Shown: positions 38,514-47,136, counted from the first letter of the stretch. The stretch is 64,000 nt of DNA from Polaribacter sp. Hel_I_88 (GCF_000687935.1 NZ_JHZZ01000001.1:806001-870000); one strand, 5' to 3'. The notes: generated by a model not told the origin, from the letters alone. Numbers and translations are program-made.

Positions 38514-40760
38514 ATGATTCCAAAAGTATTTAGAGAGGTTATAGACCTTGGAGATGGAAGAACCATCTCATTAGAAACTGGTAAATTAGCCAAACAAGCT
38601 CATGGTTCAGTTGTTGTTCAAATGGGAAAAGCAATGTTGTTATGTACAGTGGTATCTAGCTATAAAGCTGGTACAGTAGACTTTTTACCTTTAACAGTAG
38701 ATTATAGAGAAAAATTTGCAGCTGCAGGACGTTATCCTGGAGGATTCTTTAAAAGAGAAGCAAGACCAAGTGATGGTGAAGTATTAACAATGCGTTTAGT
38801 AGACCGTGTTTTACGTCCACTATTTCCAAAAGATTATCATAGTGAAGTGCAAGTAATGATTCAGTTAATGTCTCATGATGAAGATGTTATGCCAGATGCC
38901 TTAGCAGGTTTAGCAGCATCAGCAGCGATTCAATTATCTGATTTCCCTTTTGAGTGCCCAATTTCTGAAGCAAGAGTTGCTAGAGTTAATGGCGAATTCG
39001 TGATCAACCCAACAAGAGCACAATTAGCGGAATCTGACATTGATATGATGATTGGAGCTTCTGCGGATTCTGTAATGATGGTAGAGGGTGAAATGGATGA
39101 AATTTCTGAAGAAGAAATGGCAGACGCTATTAAGTTTGCTCATGAAGCTATTAAGGTACAATGTGCTGCTCAAGTAAAATTAGCTGAAGCTTTTGGTAAA
39201 AAAGAAACAAGAACATACGAAGGAGAAAGAGAAGATGCAGAGTTAGCTTCAAAAATACACGACCTTGTTTACGACAAATGTTATGCAATTGCTAAAAAAG
39301 GAACTTCTAAAGTAGAGCGTACAGATGCATTTGAAGAAGTTAAAGAAGAATTAAAAGCTTCTTTTACTGAAGAAGAATTAGAAGATTATGGAGATTTAGT
39401 TGGAAAATATTTCAACAAAGCTCAAAAATCTGCAGTTAGAGAATTAACGTTAGCAGAAGGTTTGCGTTTAGATGGACGTAAAACTGATGAAATTAGACCA
39501 ATTTGGTGTGAGGTAGATTACTTACCATCTGTGCATGGTTCATCAATCTTTACACGTGGAGAAACTCAAGCATTAGCTACAGTAACTTTAGGAACTTCTA
39601 GAGATGCAAACAAAATAGATATGCCATCTTATGAAGGTGAAGAAAATTTCTATTTACATTATAACTTCCCTCCTTTTTGTACAGGTGAAGCAAGACCATT
39701 AAGAGGAACTTCTAGAAGAGAAGTTGGTCATGGTAACTTGGCTCAACGTGGTTTAAAAGGAATGATTCCTGCAGATTGCCCATATACAGTAAGAGTAGTT
39801 TCTGAAGTTTTAGAATCTAATGGTTCTTCTTCTATGGCAACTGTTTGTGCTGGTACCATGGCTTTAATGGATGCAGGTGTACAAATGATAAGACCAGTTT
39901 CTGGTATTGCCATGGGATTAATTTCTGATGGAGATCGTTACGCAGTTTTATCGGATATTTTAGGTGATGAAGATCACTTAGGTGATATGGATTTTAAAGT
40001 AACTGGTACTTCTGAAGGAATTACAGCTTGCCAAATGGATATTAAAGTAAAAGGACTTTCTTACGAAATTTTAGTGAATGCACTAAAACAAGCAAGAAGT
40101 GGTCGTTTACACATTTTAGAGAAATTGACTGACACTATTCCTGCTGCAAATGCAGAAGTAAAAGCACATGCTCCTAAAATGGTTAACAGAAGAATTCCTA
40201 ATGATATGATTGGTGCCTTTATTGGACCAGGAGGAAAACATATTCAGGAATTACAGAAAGAAACAGGAACAACAATTGTTATTACTGAAGACGCTGTAAC
40301 TGAAGAAGGAATTATCGAAATTTTAGGAACAGACCCAGCAGGAATTGAGCAGGTAATTGCTAAGATTGAATCGATGTTATTCAAGCCAGAAGTTGGTAGC
40401 GCTTACGAAGTAAAAGTAATTAAAATGCTAGATTTTGGAGCTGTTGTAGAGTATGTAGAAGCACCAGGAAACGAAGTGTTATTGCACGTATCAGAATTAG
40501 CTTGGGAGCGTACAGAAAACGTAACTGATGTTGTTAACATGGGTGATGTTTTTGATGTGAAGTACTTTGGTTTAGACCCAAGAACTCGTAAAGAAAAAGT
40601 TTCTAGAAAAGCTTTATTACCAAAACCAGAAGGCTATTCAGCAAGACCACCAAGAGACGATAAACGTTCTGGAGGAAGAGACAACAGAGGAAGTAGCAAT
40701 AATCGTGGACGTGATGACAGAAAGCCAAGAGCGCCAAGAGAACCTAGAAAAGAAGACTAA
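38514..40760 (+). CDS. pnp: Polyribonucleotide nucleotidyltransferase (PNPase)
   Basis: This 748-aa phosphorolytic 3-prime to 5-prime exoribonuclease has two RNase PH domains (about 1-215 and 310-545, with [20 protein letters not shown] in part in the second), an alpha linker, a KH domain with [12 protein letters not shown] (near 570) and an S1 domain with [20 protein letters not shown] in part (near 640-660). The C-terminal tail is Arg/Gly/Asp-rich (about 700-748). Length is normal for Bacteroidota. A terminator follows. Confidence 0.97.
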   Translation: MIPKVFREVIDLGDGRTISLETGKLAKQAHGSVVVQMGKAMLLCTVVSSYKAGTVDFLPLTVDYREKFAAAGRYPGGFFKREARPSDGEVLTMRLVDRVLRPLFPKDYHSEVQVMIQLMSHDEDVMPDALAGLAASAAIQLSDFPFECPISEARVARVNGEFVINPTRAQLAESDIDMMIGASADSVMMVEGEMDEISEEEMADAIKFAHEAIKVQCAAQVKLAEAFGKKETRTYEGEREDAELASKIHDLVYDKCYAIAKKGTSKVERTDAFEEVKEELKASFTEEELEDYGDLVGKYFNKAQKSAVRELTLAEGLRLDGRKTDEIRPIWCEVDYLPSVHGSSIFTRGETQALATVTLGTSRDANKIDMPSYEGEENFYLHYNFPPFCTGEARPLRGTSRREVGHGNLAQRGLKGMIPADCPYTVRVVSEVLESNGSSSMATVCAGTMALMDAGVQMIRPVSGIAMGLISDGDRYAVLSDILGDEDHLGDMDFKVTGTSEGITACQMDIKVKGLSYEILVNALKQARSGRLHILEKLTDTIPAANAEVKAHAPKMVNRRIPNDMIGAFIGPGGKHIQELQKETGTTIVITEDAVTEEGIIEILGTDPAGIEQVIAKIESMLFKPEVGSAYEVKVIKMLDFGAVVEYVEAPGNEVLLHVSELAWERTENVTDVVNMGDVFDVKYFGLDPRTRKEKVSRKALLPKPEGYSARPPRDDKRSGGRDNRGSSNNRGRDDRKPRAPREPRKED

Positions 40761-40783
40761 ATTTTTTTTTTAACCATACAAGT

Positions 40784-40820
40784 AAAAACCTGTTTCATAT
40801 AATGGAACAGGTTTTTTTTT
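40784..40820 (+). terminator. Terminator after pnp
   Basis: AAAAACCTGTTTCA pairs with GGAACAGGTTTTTT and is followed by a run of T. Confidence 0.88.
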
Positions 40821-40854
40821 ATAAAAAAGGTATTTATAATGAAAACGCATATAA

Positions 40855-41256
40855 TTAATCTAAAGCCCTTCTACCCTCTTTGTAAGTTTTTACACCCGCT
40901 TTTAACAAACGCTTCATTTTTTTAGAAGGCTGGTAATTTACATGGTATTTTTTTATGTTTCTTTTTGGAGTTAAATCTTTTTCGGTATTGCTAGCCACAC
41001 CAGAAAATCCCATTTTAAAACGGCCCATTTCACCAAGGTCTACAATTTTGCCATCGGTAAGAAAATACTCTAGTTTTATTCCAAGCGCAATAAGTACAGC
41101 CCTAACATCTACCTCATGTAAACTACACTCCTCACTTATTAGTTTGGCAGCATACTCTAAATCTACAGTACCCGTATTTACAGCCTGTAAAATATACTGT
41201 TCTTCATTATTTTTTATGGAATTGTTTCTTTTGGTAATTCTGTAACGTAAAGACAT
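40855..41256 (-). CDS. HU/IHF-like DNA-binding protein
   Basis: This 133-aa basic protein matches the Bacteroidota HU-HIG type: an N-terminal extension (MSLRYRITKRNN), then helices (QAVNTGTVDLEYAAKLISEE), then the beta arm region (VDLGEMGRFKMGFSGVASNT) and a basic tail (KMKRLLKAGVKTYKEGRRALD in part). It would bend or wrap DNA. It is divergent from the cassette-array recombinase and shares its 466-bp upstream region. An HU/IHF-type protein beside a tyrosine recombinase could assist synapsis, but it may equally be the last core gene before the array. Confidence 0.82.
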   Translation of the reverse strand: MSLRYRITKRNNSIKNNEEQYILQAVNTGTVDLEYAAKLISEECSLHEVDVRAVLIALGIKLEYFLTDGKIVDLGEMGRFKMGFSGVASNTEKDLTPKRNIKKYHVNYQPSKKMKRLLKAGVKTYKEGRRALD

Positions 41257-41722
41257 CTTGTATTATTTATTTTTTGTATCTTTAAAAATAGCTTATTTCT
41301 GCTAATAAAAATCATCTCTTAGCATTATTCTACTATTTTATAAAAGATATACTACTATATTTATCAATATATACTACAATTTATAATGGAATATACTAGT
41401 ATATTGTAAAACAACTCCCTTAAGTATGCAAAAACACTTAAGGCAAAGTGCTAAAAACTTCCTTAAGTTTTACACAATTGCACCTATCTTGTTAAAACAA
41501 ACTTCTATAATTAAGTTTTTACTTGTTTAAGGGGTACTATGTTGGCGTAAGTTTTATGAATACCAACCTTAGGCAATTCAGCAAATATTGCATGTAAGTT
41601 GCTACATTTTGTTTATAAAAAAACTAAATGCTTAATATGGCACAACTATTACTTTCAACAAAATAAAAAAGACATTCATAATTTAATTTATTTTTAGTAC
41701 ATTTAAATGCTATTGAAAACCT
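41257..41722. promoter_or_regulatory. Divergent control region between HU-like gene and recombinase
   Basis: This 466-bp AT-rich gap holds no gene but is rich in ordered repeats. Three near-copies of a 22-bp unit carry ATATACTA at 41347, 41369 and 41391. CCTTAAGT occurs at 41418-41425 and 41461-41468, and as its inverse ACTTAAGG at 41436-41443. GTTGG (41541) and CCAAC (41563) form an imperfect inverted pair. These could be regulator, recombinase or host-factor sites, or part of an upstream attI-type region. The function is inferred from position and regularity. Confidence 0.5.
41345..41410. repeat. Three tandem 22-bp near-repeats (iteron-like)
   Basis: ATATACTA starts at 41347, 41369 and 41391, exactly 22 bp apart, and the flanking bases are also similar (TATATT or ATTTAT following). 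Two helical turns of spacing would put three bound proteins on the same DNA face. Confidence 0.7.
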
Positions 41723-42886
41723 ATGAAAAAATATCCAACCATTTATTTAGAACAGCAAGTGCATCGCAACTCATCTAAACTATTAATTAGGTTTGAGTAT
41801 CATAATGATCTGATTGCTATCATTAGGGGTATTGGTGACGCTACATGGAGTAAAACTTTAGCAACTTGGTACTTAGAAAATACTAAAGAGAATTATGATA
41901 AAATTATTACAGCTTTTAAAGGAGTAACCACTATTAACGCAAGTAAAATTAGCAAAACCAACCCTTTTAAAAGAAAATTAACAAACGAGCAAAAAACGAT
42001 TTTAAATAATTTTTTCTTGTATTTAAAAGGAAAAAGATACAGCAAAAGTACTATTGATACCTATACCTTTTTTATGGCTGATTTTGTTAATTTTCATTCA
42101 AAAACACCTTTAGAAGAACTCACGAACAGAGATGTTGAACTTTTTATTGAAAAAGTATTTATTGAGCGAAACTATTCTGTGAGTACGCAAAGACAATTTA
42201 TTAGTGCTTTAAAGATTTTTATTGTTTTTTATCCTCAAATAAAAATTAATGACCTCGTATTAGAACGCCCTAAGAAGTCTAGAAAATTACCTAATGTTTT
42301 ATCATCTGAAGAAGTTATTAAAATAATACAAGTTACTAAGAATTTAAAGCACAGAGCTATCCTAGTTTTACTCTATTCTTCTGGTTTAAGAATTAGTGAG
42401 GTAACTCATTTATTATTACGCAATATCGATATCAATAGGAGACAGCTAAAGATTGAACATGGTAAAGGAAGAAAGGACAGGTATGTAAGTTTAGCAGCTA
42501 CTTTTTTACCATTATTGCAAAATTACTTAGTTACGTATGCTCCTACATTGTTTTTTGTTGAGGGGTTGAAAGGAAAAAAATATTCTGAAAGTAGTATCCG
42601 AAAGTTTTTACATAAAAGTGTAGCAAAAGCAGGCATTACTAAAAAAGTAACGCCCCATACGTTACGACATAGTTATGCAACCCATTTGTTAGAAAATGGC
42701 GTTGGTTTAAGACATATACAAGAACTTTTAGGCCATGCCAAACCAGAAACTACAATGATTTATACCCATGTAGCAAAAAAAGATTTATTAGAAGTACAGA
42801 GTCCATTAGATACAATTTTATTACATTTAAAGAAAAATAATAAACGAGAAGAAAAGTTCCTGTTATCCGGAAATAACAACTTATAA
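41723..42886 (+). CDS. Tyrosine recombinase, putative cassette-array integrase (non-IntI type)
   Basis: This 387-aa tyrosine recombinase is the likely integrase of the array that follows. An N-terminal extension of about 80 residues (with DATWSKTLATWY at 39-50) resembles the beta-rich leader of many Bacteroidota integrases. A SAM-like core-binding domain spans about 85-170 and the catalytic domain 185-387. Catalytic residues are Arg223 (SSGLRISE), Lys248 (GKGRKDR), His312 and Arg315 (HTLRHSYATHLL), His338 (LLGHAKPETT) and nucleophile Tyr347 (IYTHV). Only about 60 residues separate the GKGRKDR patch from HTLRH, whereas IntI proteins have roughly 100 because of an added domain; I see no counterpart of it. 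The gene has the same orientation as the cassettes, unlike most integrons, where intI is divergent. Confidence 0.9.
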   Translation: MKKYPTIYLEQQVHRNSSKLLIRFEYHNDLIAIIRGIGDATWSKTLATWYLENTKENYDKIITAFKGVTTINASKISKTNPFKRKLTNEQKTILNNFFLYLKGKRYSKSTIDTYTFFMADFVNFHSKTPLEELTNRDVELFIEKVFIERNYSVSTQRQFISALKIFIVFYPQIKINDLVLERPKKSRKLPNVLSSEEVIKIIQVTKNLKHRAILVLLYSSGLRISEVTHLLLRNIDINRRQLKIEHGKGRKDRYVSLAATFLPLLQNYLVTYAPTLFFVEGLKGKKYSESSIRKFLHKSVAKAGITKKVTPHTLRHSYATHLLENGVGLRHIQELLGHAKPETTMIYTHVAKKDLLEVQSPLDTILLHLKKNNKREEKFLLSGNNNL

Positions 42887-42920
42887 ACAGGAAGTTTATT
42901 CTTTATATAACGAGTTAGGC
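42857..42920 (+). other. Candidate attI-like first recombination site
   Basis: The first cassette starts inside GTTAGGC at 42914-42920, directly after the recombinase gene. Upstream are TTCCTGTT (42857-42864) with inverse AACAGGAA (42886-42893) and the hairpin ATAAAC/GTTTAT (42883-42899). The region overlaps the recombinase stop codon. It lacks the long arms of the attC-like sites, as expected of an attI. The left limit is a guess. Confidence 0.55.
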
Positions 42921-42943
42921 ACAATTAAAAACCGAAATCCTGA

Positions 42944-43546
42944 ATGACAATAATAAAGGCTACAAATACAAAAACCGACAAACTAAAATGGTTGATTTAC
43001 ATCGTACTCGGAATTTGTCTTTTAACCTACATTATTAAATATTCTGAATGGCATTTTATTTCTAAATTTATCTTTTCATTTCCATTAGTTATAAATCTAT
43101 TATTCGATATTTATTATCTAAAAAACATAAAACCCGCTATTACGAATATTGAATTTTCTGAATCATTATTAGTTATAAATAGAGGAAATAAAAAAAGCAG
43201 GAAAATTAAATTATCCAATTTAAAATACTCTATTAAAAAGCGGAAATTTGACAAACATAAAACCGAGATTGAACTAAAAGAGAAAAAAGGTTTACTTTTT
43301 AAAACGGCTGAAAGATTACACATAAAAAACTGGGAGGAAATATTTAAAATTGAGAAAGAACTTGAAAAGAATAAAGTTCCAAGAGTTGAATGGAAACCAA
43401 AAACTATTTGGGGAAAATATTGGGGAATTTTTATAGATTTATTTTTTCTAACAGTTGGAGATGGAGATATTGGAATGACTGAATACCAAGAGAAATCAAT
43501 AAAAGGAAATTCTGAAAATCCGATTAAAGAAAATAAAAGTGCCTAA
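42944..43546 (+). CDS. Cassette 1: membrane protein of unknown function
   Basis: This 200-aa protein has two N-terminal transmembrane helices (about 15-33 and 40-58), then a soluble beta-rich domain (NIEFSESLLVINRGNKKSRK, KTEIELKEKKGLLFKTAERL) that resembles bacterial PH-like domains of the kind that follow paired helices, and a C-terminal hydrophobic patch (WGKYWGIFIDLFFLTVG). I do not recognise a named family. The stop codon TAA (43544-43546) lies inside the AAC core of the cassette's own attC site, so the gene fills the cassette completely. It is the integrase-proximal cassette and would be the most recently acquired if insertion occurs at 42914. Confidence 0.7.
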   Translation: MTIIKATNTKTDKLKWLIYIVLGICLLTYIIKYSEWHFISKFIFSFPLVINLLFDIYYLKNIKPAITNIEFSESLLVINRGNKKSRKIKLSNLKYSIKKRKFDKHKTEIELKEKKGLLFKTAERLHIKNWEEIFKIEKELEKNKVPRVEWKPKTIWGKYWGIFIDLFFLTVGDGDIGMTEYQEKSIKGNSENPIKENKSA

Positions 43547-43674
43547 CACCGTATAAAATTTATTGCTGGCTTTTTGCTTACTTGCGAAAGTCCTCACGGA
43601 CTTTCTTTGTCAGTGATTATTTACTAACTTTACTGCAAAACCAACGCAACAAACCTTATACAACAACGTTGCCC
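43541..43674 (+). other. attC-like site 1 (134 bp)
   Basis: Core GCCTAAC (43541-43547) to GTTGCCC (43668-43674). Inner arms GTATAAAATTTATTGC and GCAACAAACCTTATAC pair, with a central hairpin GAAAGTCC/GGACTTTC. It belongs to the majority site type. Confidence 0.88.
43606..43632 (+). promoter_or_regulatory. Candidate promoter inside attC site 1
   Basis: TTTG (43606-43609), 15 bp, then TAACTTTA (43625-43632), seven of eight matches to TAnnTTTG. The spacer is shorter than usual. The same arrangement recurs in other sites of this type, so cassettes might carry a promoter for the next cassette in their attC. Confidence 0.35.
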
Positions 43675-43679
43675 ACAAT

Positions 43680-44315
43680 ATGAAAAAAATCGTACATCCA
43701 ATAATATTACTTCTGATTTTGACGACTTTTTCGTGCAAATCACAATCAAATTCCGAAAATAAAATGACTGAATTTCAGAAAGAAACTTTAGAAAAGGAAA
43801 ATTACGACAGATATATTTTAGTCAGAGGAAGAAATCTAAAGGACGTTGAGCCAAAAATAATAGAATGGGCAGAAATTTTTGGAGCAGGTGAATCTGTGAA
43901 TATGACTATACAGAAATCTGAACTTGGCGATTGGACTATTCTCAAACTGCCGAAAAACGAAATTTTGACTGCTTACAATTATCACAATTTTGTTTATTGG
44001 TTTTTAGGAACACCACCAGAAGACCAAAATTATGCGGACTTTTCAATTGGGATTTCAATTGACAAAAACGGACAATCAACATATCTGATTTACAACGATT
44101 ATGATTTACGGAGTGAAATCGCAACGGATGACGACGTATTTGGAATATTTAAAAGTAATCAGAAATTCATTTTGAGCATACCGTTTGACGAAATGAAACC
44201 GACTGAAAACAAAAATATATTGGATTTCAACAAGTTTTTAAGTAACGAAAATATTGATATTTCCAAAATTCAAACTGACCGATTGGAATGGAAAAATATT
44301 GAAATTAAAATATAA
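43680..44315 (+). CDS. Cassette 2: lipoprotein of unknown function
   Basis: This 211-aa protein has a lipoprotein signal (LLLILTTFSCKSQ, Cys19 by count of the lipobox). The mature part is a mixed alpha/beta domain with ENYDRYILVRGRNLKDVEPK, an acidic middle (SEIATDDDVFGIF) and the C-terminal DRLEWKNIEIKI. No family was recognised. The ATG is only 11 bases after the cassette start, leaving little room for a promoter inside the cassette, so expression probably comes from the upstream site. It is the only gene of its cassette. Confidence 0.7.
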   Translation: MKKIVHPIILLLILTTFSCKSQSNSENKMTEFQKETLEKENYDRYILVRGRNLKDVEPKIIEWAEIFGAGESVNMTIQKSELGDWTILKLPKNEILTAYNYHNFVYWFLGTPPEDQNYADFSIGISIDKNGQSTYLIYNDYDLRSEIATDDDVFGIFKSNQKFILSIPFDEMKPTENKNILDFNKFLSNENIDISKIQTDRLEWKNIEIKI

Positions 44316-44335
44316 TAGTAGCGGAAAAATACTGT

Positions 44336-44529
44336 GGGCAACAACGTATATAGCTCATAGCTAATTAGTTGCTTAATTCAAAGTTAAGGCATATTTGCAA
44401 GTCCGCCAAATTTTTTAATTTGGCTTATTGAAAAAAAAAGTAAAAAGAAAATTAAAAAATTTGGCTCGTGCTTAACCGAAAAATAATCGCTAATTTACAC
44501 GCTACGAGCCATATACAAAACCGTTACCA
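44336..44529 (+). other. attC-like site 2 (194 bp, divergent type)
   Basis: Core GGGCAAC (44336-44342) to GTTACCA (44523-44529). Inner arms GTATATAGCTCATAGC and GCTACGAGCCATATAC pair. The sequence between the arms differs from the majority type and is longer, with AAATTTTTTAATTTGG and its complement forming the loop stem. Confidence 0.82.
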
Positions 44530-44546
44530 TACATTTGAGAAAAACT

Positions 44547-44948
44547 ATGAAATTCAATTATTCTAAATCACATTTGAAAGGAAATTTAGTTCTTGGAATA
44601 GTGCAAATCGGAATGGGAATTGCTAGCTTGGTTACGGATTCAATGGGACTTTTCTTTCAATATGGATGGATTTTAATCGGAACTGTTACTTTGACTCAAA
44701 ATTACAAAGGAAGAAAAGCACCTTATTTAATTCTTGAAAACGAGACGTTGTTGACCCAATACTTATTTGGATATAAAAAAACTCGGATTTCTGAATTTAA
44801 TGAAATTGAGAAAAAGAGCAACTCTTTGATTATAAGAAATGACAAAAAGAAAAAGAAAATCTGGATTTGGCAAGCAGAAAAACATACACCTGAATTGCTA
44901 TACGCTGGAATAAATAAAATTATTAACGAAAGAAAAGAAACCGAATAA
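44547..44948 (+). CDS. Cassette 3: small membrane protein of unknown function
   Basis: The ATG at 44547 gives 133 aa (a TTG 12 bases upstream is possible). Two hydrophobic stretches (about 12-32 and 35-55) are followed by a compact domain with YLILENETLLTQYLFGYKKT and SNSLIIRNDKKKKKIWIWQA, again suggesting a membrane-anchored PH-like module as in cassette 1. No family is recognised. It lies in the forward orientation and is the only gene of its cassette. Confidence 0.65.
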   Translation: MKFNYSKSHLKGNLVLGIVQIGMGIASLVTDSMGLFFQYGWILIGTVTLTQNYKGRKAPYLILENETLLTQYLFGYKKTRISEFNEIEKKSNSLIIRNDKKKKKIWIWQAEKHTPELLYAGINKIINERKETE

Positions 44949-44955
44949 AAACGTA

Positions 44956-45088
44956 TGGTAACACCGTGTATAATTAATTGCTTGGTCACTGCCGACTTAC
45001 GAACATTCCTGCGGAATATTCTATCTGTGATTTATTTGCTAAATTAGTTGCTTAACCACGCAACTAACCATACACAAAACCGTTAGCA
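44956..45088 (+). other. attC-like site 3 (133 bp)
   Basis: Core TGGTAAC (44956-44962) to GTTAGCA (45082-45088). Arms GTGTATAATTAATTGC and GCAACTAACCATACAC pair; changes relative to other sites are compensated on the other arm. Confidence 0.87.
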
Positions 45089-45110
45089 AACATTAAAAAC
45101 GAAAATCAGA

Positions 45111-46163
45111 ATGGAAAGAAAATTACTATTATTTTTAACATTAATCACATCTATTTTAGTCAATAGTCAAGAAATAATTTTTAATGAAAGTAGCGTGAAT
45201 AATACTTCAGGATTAGCAATATTTGAAAATCAACTTTACATTGCTGGTAGATTTTCAAATAATATTTACAAAGTCAATCTTTCCGCACAAAATGAAAATC
45301 CAGTAATAATTTTAGACGGTATAGATGGTCCAAGCGATATTGAAATTAGCGAAGGAATTCTTTATATTTCGTTAAATTCAAATAACTCTAATTTAGATAA
45401 AATAATAAAATTAGATTTAAACGAAACTAATCCAAATCCATTGGAAATTGTTTCGATTGCAAATCCAGATGGAATTACAGTTTACAACAACAAAATTTAT
45501 GTTAGTTCTGGAAATGATATTTATACAATTGATTTATCTCTAAATAATCCCAGTCCAGTATTATTTTTAGAAGATGTGACTTTATCTTCTGCGACAAACG
45601 GAATATGTATTTATAATAATACACTATTTGCCACAAACAATGCAATTGGAGAATTGGTTAAATATAACTTAAACTCTGCAACACCTTCAAAGGAAGTTAT
45701 ATTCAATAATTTTAAAGGAAGAGGGCTAACTATTGGTAATAATAAAATATATTCAACAGGAGATTCGCCAACTAAAATATTTGAAATTGACCCAATAAAT
45801 GAAACATTTACAGAAATAGCACAATCTAATATTCCAACAGGTTGGGACATTGTAACAAACTCTAATTCTATATTTATATCAAATTTAGAAGGCGGAGAAG
45901 TTGTCAAATTTAATTTTTCTAATTTAAGTGTTGAAAACTTTATGAATGAAAGATTAAATATTTACCCAAATCCAACTTCTGAATTTATTGAGTTTAGTGA
46001 AATTTTTCAAAATTCGGAAATTGTAGTTTATGATTTAAATGGGCGAATAGTAAAAGTAGTTAAACTAAAAAACACTAATAAATTGAATATTTCAGATTTA
46101 AAAAATGGAATTTATATTATCCAAAAAGATAGGGAAAGAATTGGGAAAATTATTAAGAATTAA
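45111..46163 (+). CDS. Cassette 4: secreted beta-propeller-like protein with T9SS sorting domain
   Basis: This 350-aa protein has a signal peptide (MERKLLLFLTLITSILVNSQ), a domain of about 250 residues made of repeated blocks (LAIFENQLYIAGRFSNNIYK, ITVYNNKIYVSSGNDIY, ICIYNNTLFATNN, LTIGNNKIYSTGD, NSNSIFISNLEGG) with the rhythm of an SMP-30/NHL-like six-bladed propeller, and a C-terminal type A sorting domain (about 281-350: LNIYPNPTSEFI, VVYDLNGRIVK, LKNGIYIIQ). It should be exported by the type IX system and attached to or released from the cell surface. A T9SS substrate as array cargo means the cassette depends on a Bacteroidota-specific host system; porT is present at 31057. Confidence 0.85.
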   Translation: MERKLLLFLTLITSILVNSQEIIFNESSVNNTSGLAIFENQLYIAGRFSNNIYKVNLSAQNENPVIILDGIDGPSDIEISEGILYISLNSNNSNLDKIIKLDLNETNPNPLEIVSIANPDGITVYNNKIYVSSGNDIYTIDLSLNNPSPVLFLEDVTLSSATNGICIYNNTLFATNNAIGELVKYNLNSATPSKEVIFNNFKGRGLTIGNNKIYSTGDSPTKIFEIDPINETFTEIAQSNIPTGWDIVTNSNSIFISNLEGGEVVKFNFSNLSVENFMNERLNIYPNPTSEFIEFSEIFQNSEIVVYDLNGRIVKVVKLKNTNKLNISDLKNGIYIIQKDRERIGKIIKN

Positions 46164-46171
46164 AAAACGTT

Positions 46172-46304
46172 TGCTAACACCGTGTAAAATTAATTGCTGG
46201 TTTTAGCCAATTTACGAAAGTCCTTTGGGACTTTCTTGGTTCGTGTTTTTTCACTAACTTTAGTGCTTAAAACACGCAACTAATCTTACACAACAACGTT
46301 GTAG
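46172..46304 (+). other. attC-like site 4 (133 bp)
   Basis: Core TGCTAAC (46172-46178) to GTTGTAG (46298-46304). Arms GTGTAAAATTAATTGC and GCAACTAATCTTACAC; central hairpin GAAAGTCC TTTG GGACTTTC. Confidence 0.87.
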
Positions 46305-46321
46305 GTAATTTAAGAAAAACT

Positions 46322-46978
46322 ATGAGGAAAATTTTAATATTGATATTTCTAACAAGTTTTTTTGGATATTCTCAAGAAAAAGAGAATTCCGAAAACAAGG
46401 AATTTAAAATTCTTGATGGAATTTCTCTAAAGATTAATAAGATAGAAAAAACAACGGACTCTACTTCGACTTTCTTTAATGAAGAAATAGCGGTTGAAAG
46501 ATTCAAACTTAATAGTGAAATTAATGTACAGGTTGAATGCAATATGGTTGAGGGGAAATTTGAAAAAGCAAGAGCAAATTATCTAATTGAAATCGGAATT
46601 GATAAAGATGGTTTAATCAGAAAAAGATTTGCTGATTCTATTTATAAATATTGGACTGAAAAAAGTGAATCATATTTAAGCGGTTATGAATCTTTACCTG
46701 CTACGAACCATATTTTCTATAAAAAAGGAGATTATGTAATGTACATTGACCCTCAAAACAATAACATTGGAAAATACTATTTGATTTATTTCAAAAACCG
46801 AATTATGAAAGTGACTTTTAAAGGGTTTGACCAAAATGGAGGTTGGGGAGGACTTTCTGCATTTTTATCAGAATTGGTTGAATTTAAATTTGATAAAAGG
46901 ACAATCAAACCTGAATACAAATCAAAATTTGACCCGAAAAAGTATATTGAACTATACGAAAACAAAGAATTTGAATAA
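46322..46978 (+). CDS. Cassette 5: exported protein of unknown function
   Basis: This 218-aa protein has a signal peptide (MRKILILIFLTSFFGYSQ). The mature part is polar, with FNEEIAVERFKLNSEINVQV, YLIEIGIDKDGLIRKRFADS and an aromatic- and Gly-rich stretch FKGFDQNGGWGGLSAF. No cysteines suggest disulfides beyond one (VECNMVEG). No family was recognised. It is probably periplasmic. It is the only gene of its cassette. Confidence 0.7.
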   Translation: MRKILILIFLTSFFGYSQEKENSENKEFKILDGISLKINKIEKTTDSTSTFFNEEIAVERFKLNSEINVQVECNMVEGKFEKARANYLIEIGIDKDGLIRKRFADSIYKYWTEKSESYLSGYESLPATNHIFYKKGDYVMYIDPQNNNIGKYYLIYFKNRIMKVTFKGFDQNGGWGGLSAFLSELVEFKFDKRTIKPEYKSKFDPKKYIELYENKEFE

Positions 46979-46985
46979 AAACTAC

Positions 46986-47116
46986 CTACAACACCGTATA
47001 TAATTTATTGCTAGTTCTAGCCTACTTACGAAAATCCTCGCGGATTTTCTATTCGGTTTTTATTTGCTAAATTACGTGCTAAACCACGCAACAAACCATA
47101 TACAAACACGTTGGCA
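46986..47116 (+). other. attC-like site 5 (131 bp)
   Basis: Core CTACAAC (46986-46992) to GTTGGCA (47110-47116). Majority type, with central hairpin GAAAATCC/GGATTTTC. Confidence 0.87.
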
Positions 47117-47136
47117 ACAAGCTGAAAAAAAAACCG

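Noticed and set aside
40855..41256. The HU-like gene as an integral part of the integron platform
   Set aside because: Its position next to the recombinase is suggestive, but HU-like genes are frequent in Bacteroidota genomes and nothing in the sequence ties it to recombination; kept only as a possibility.
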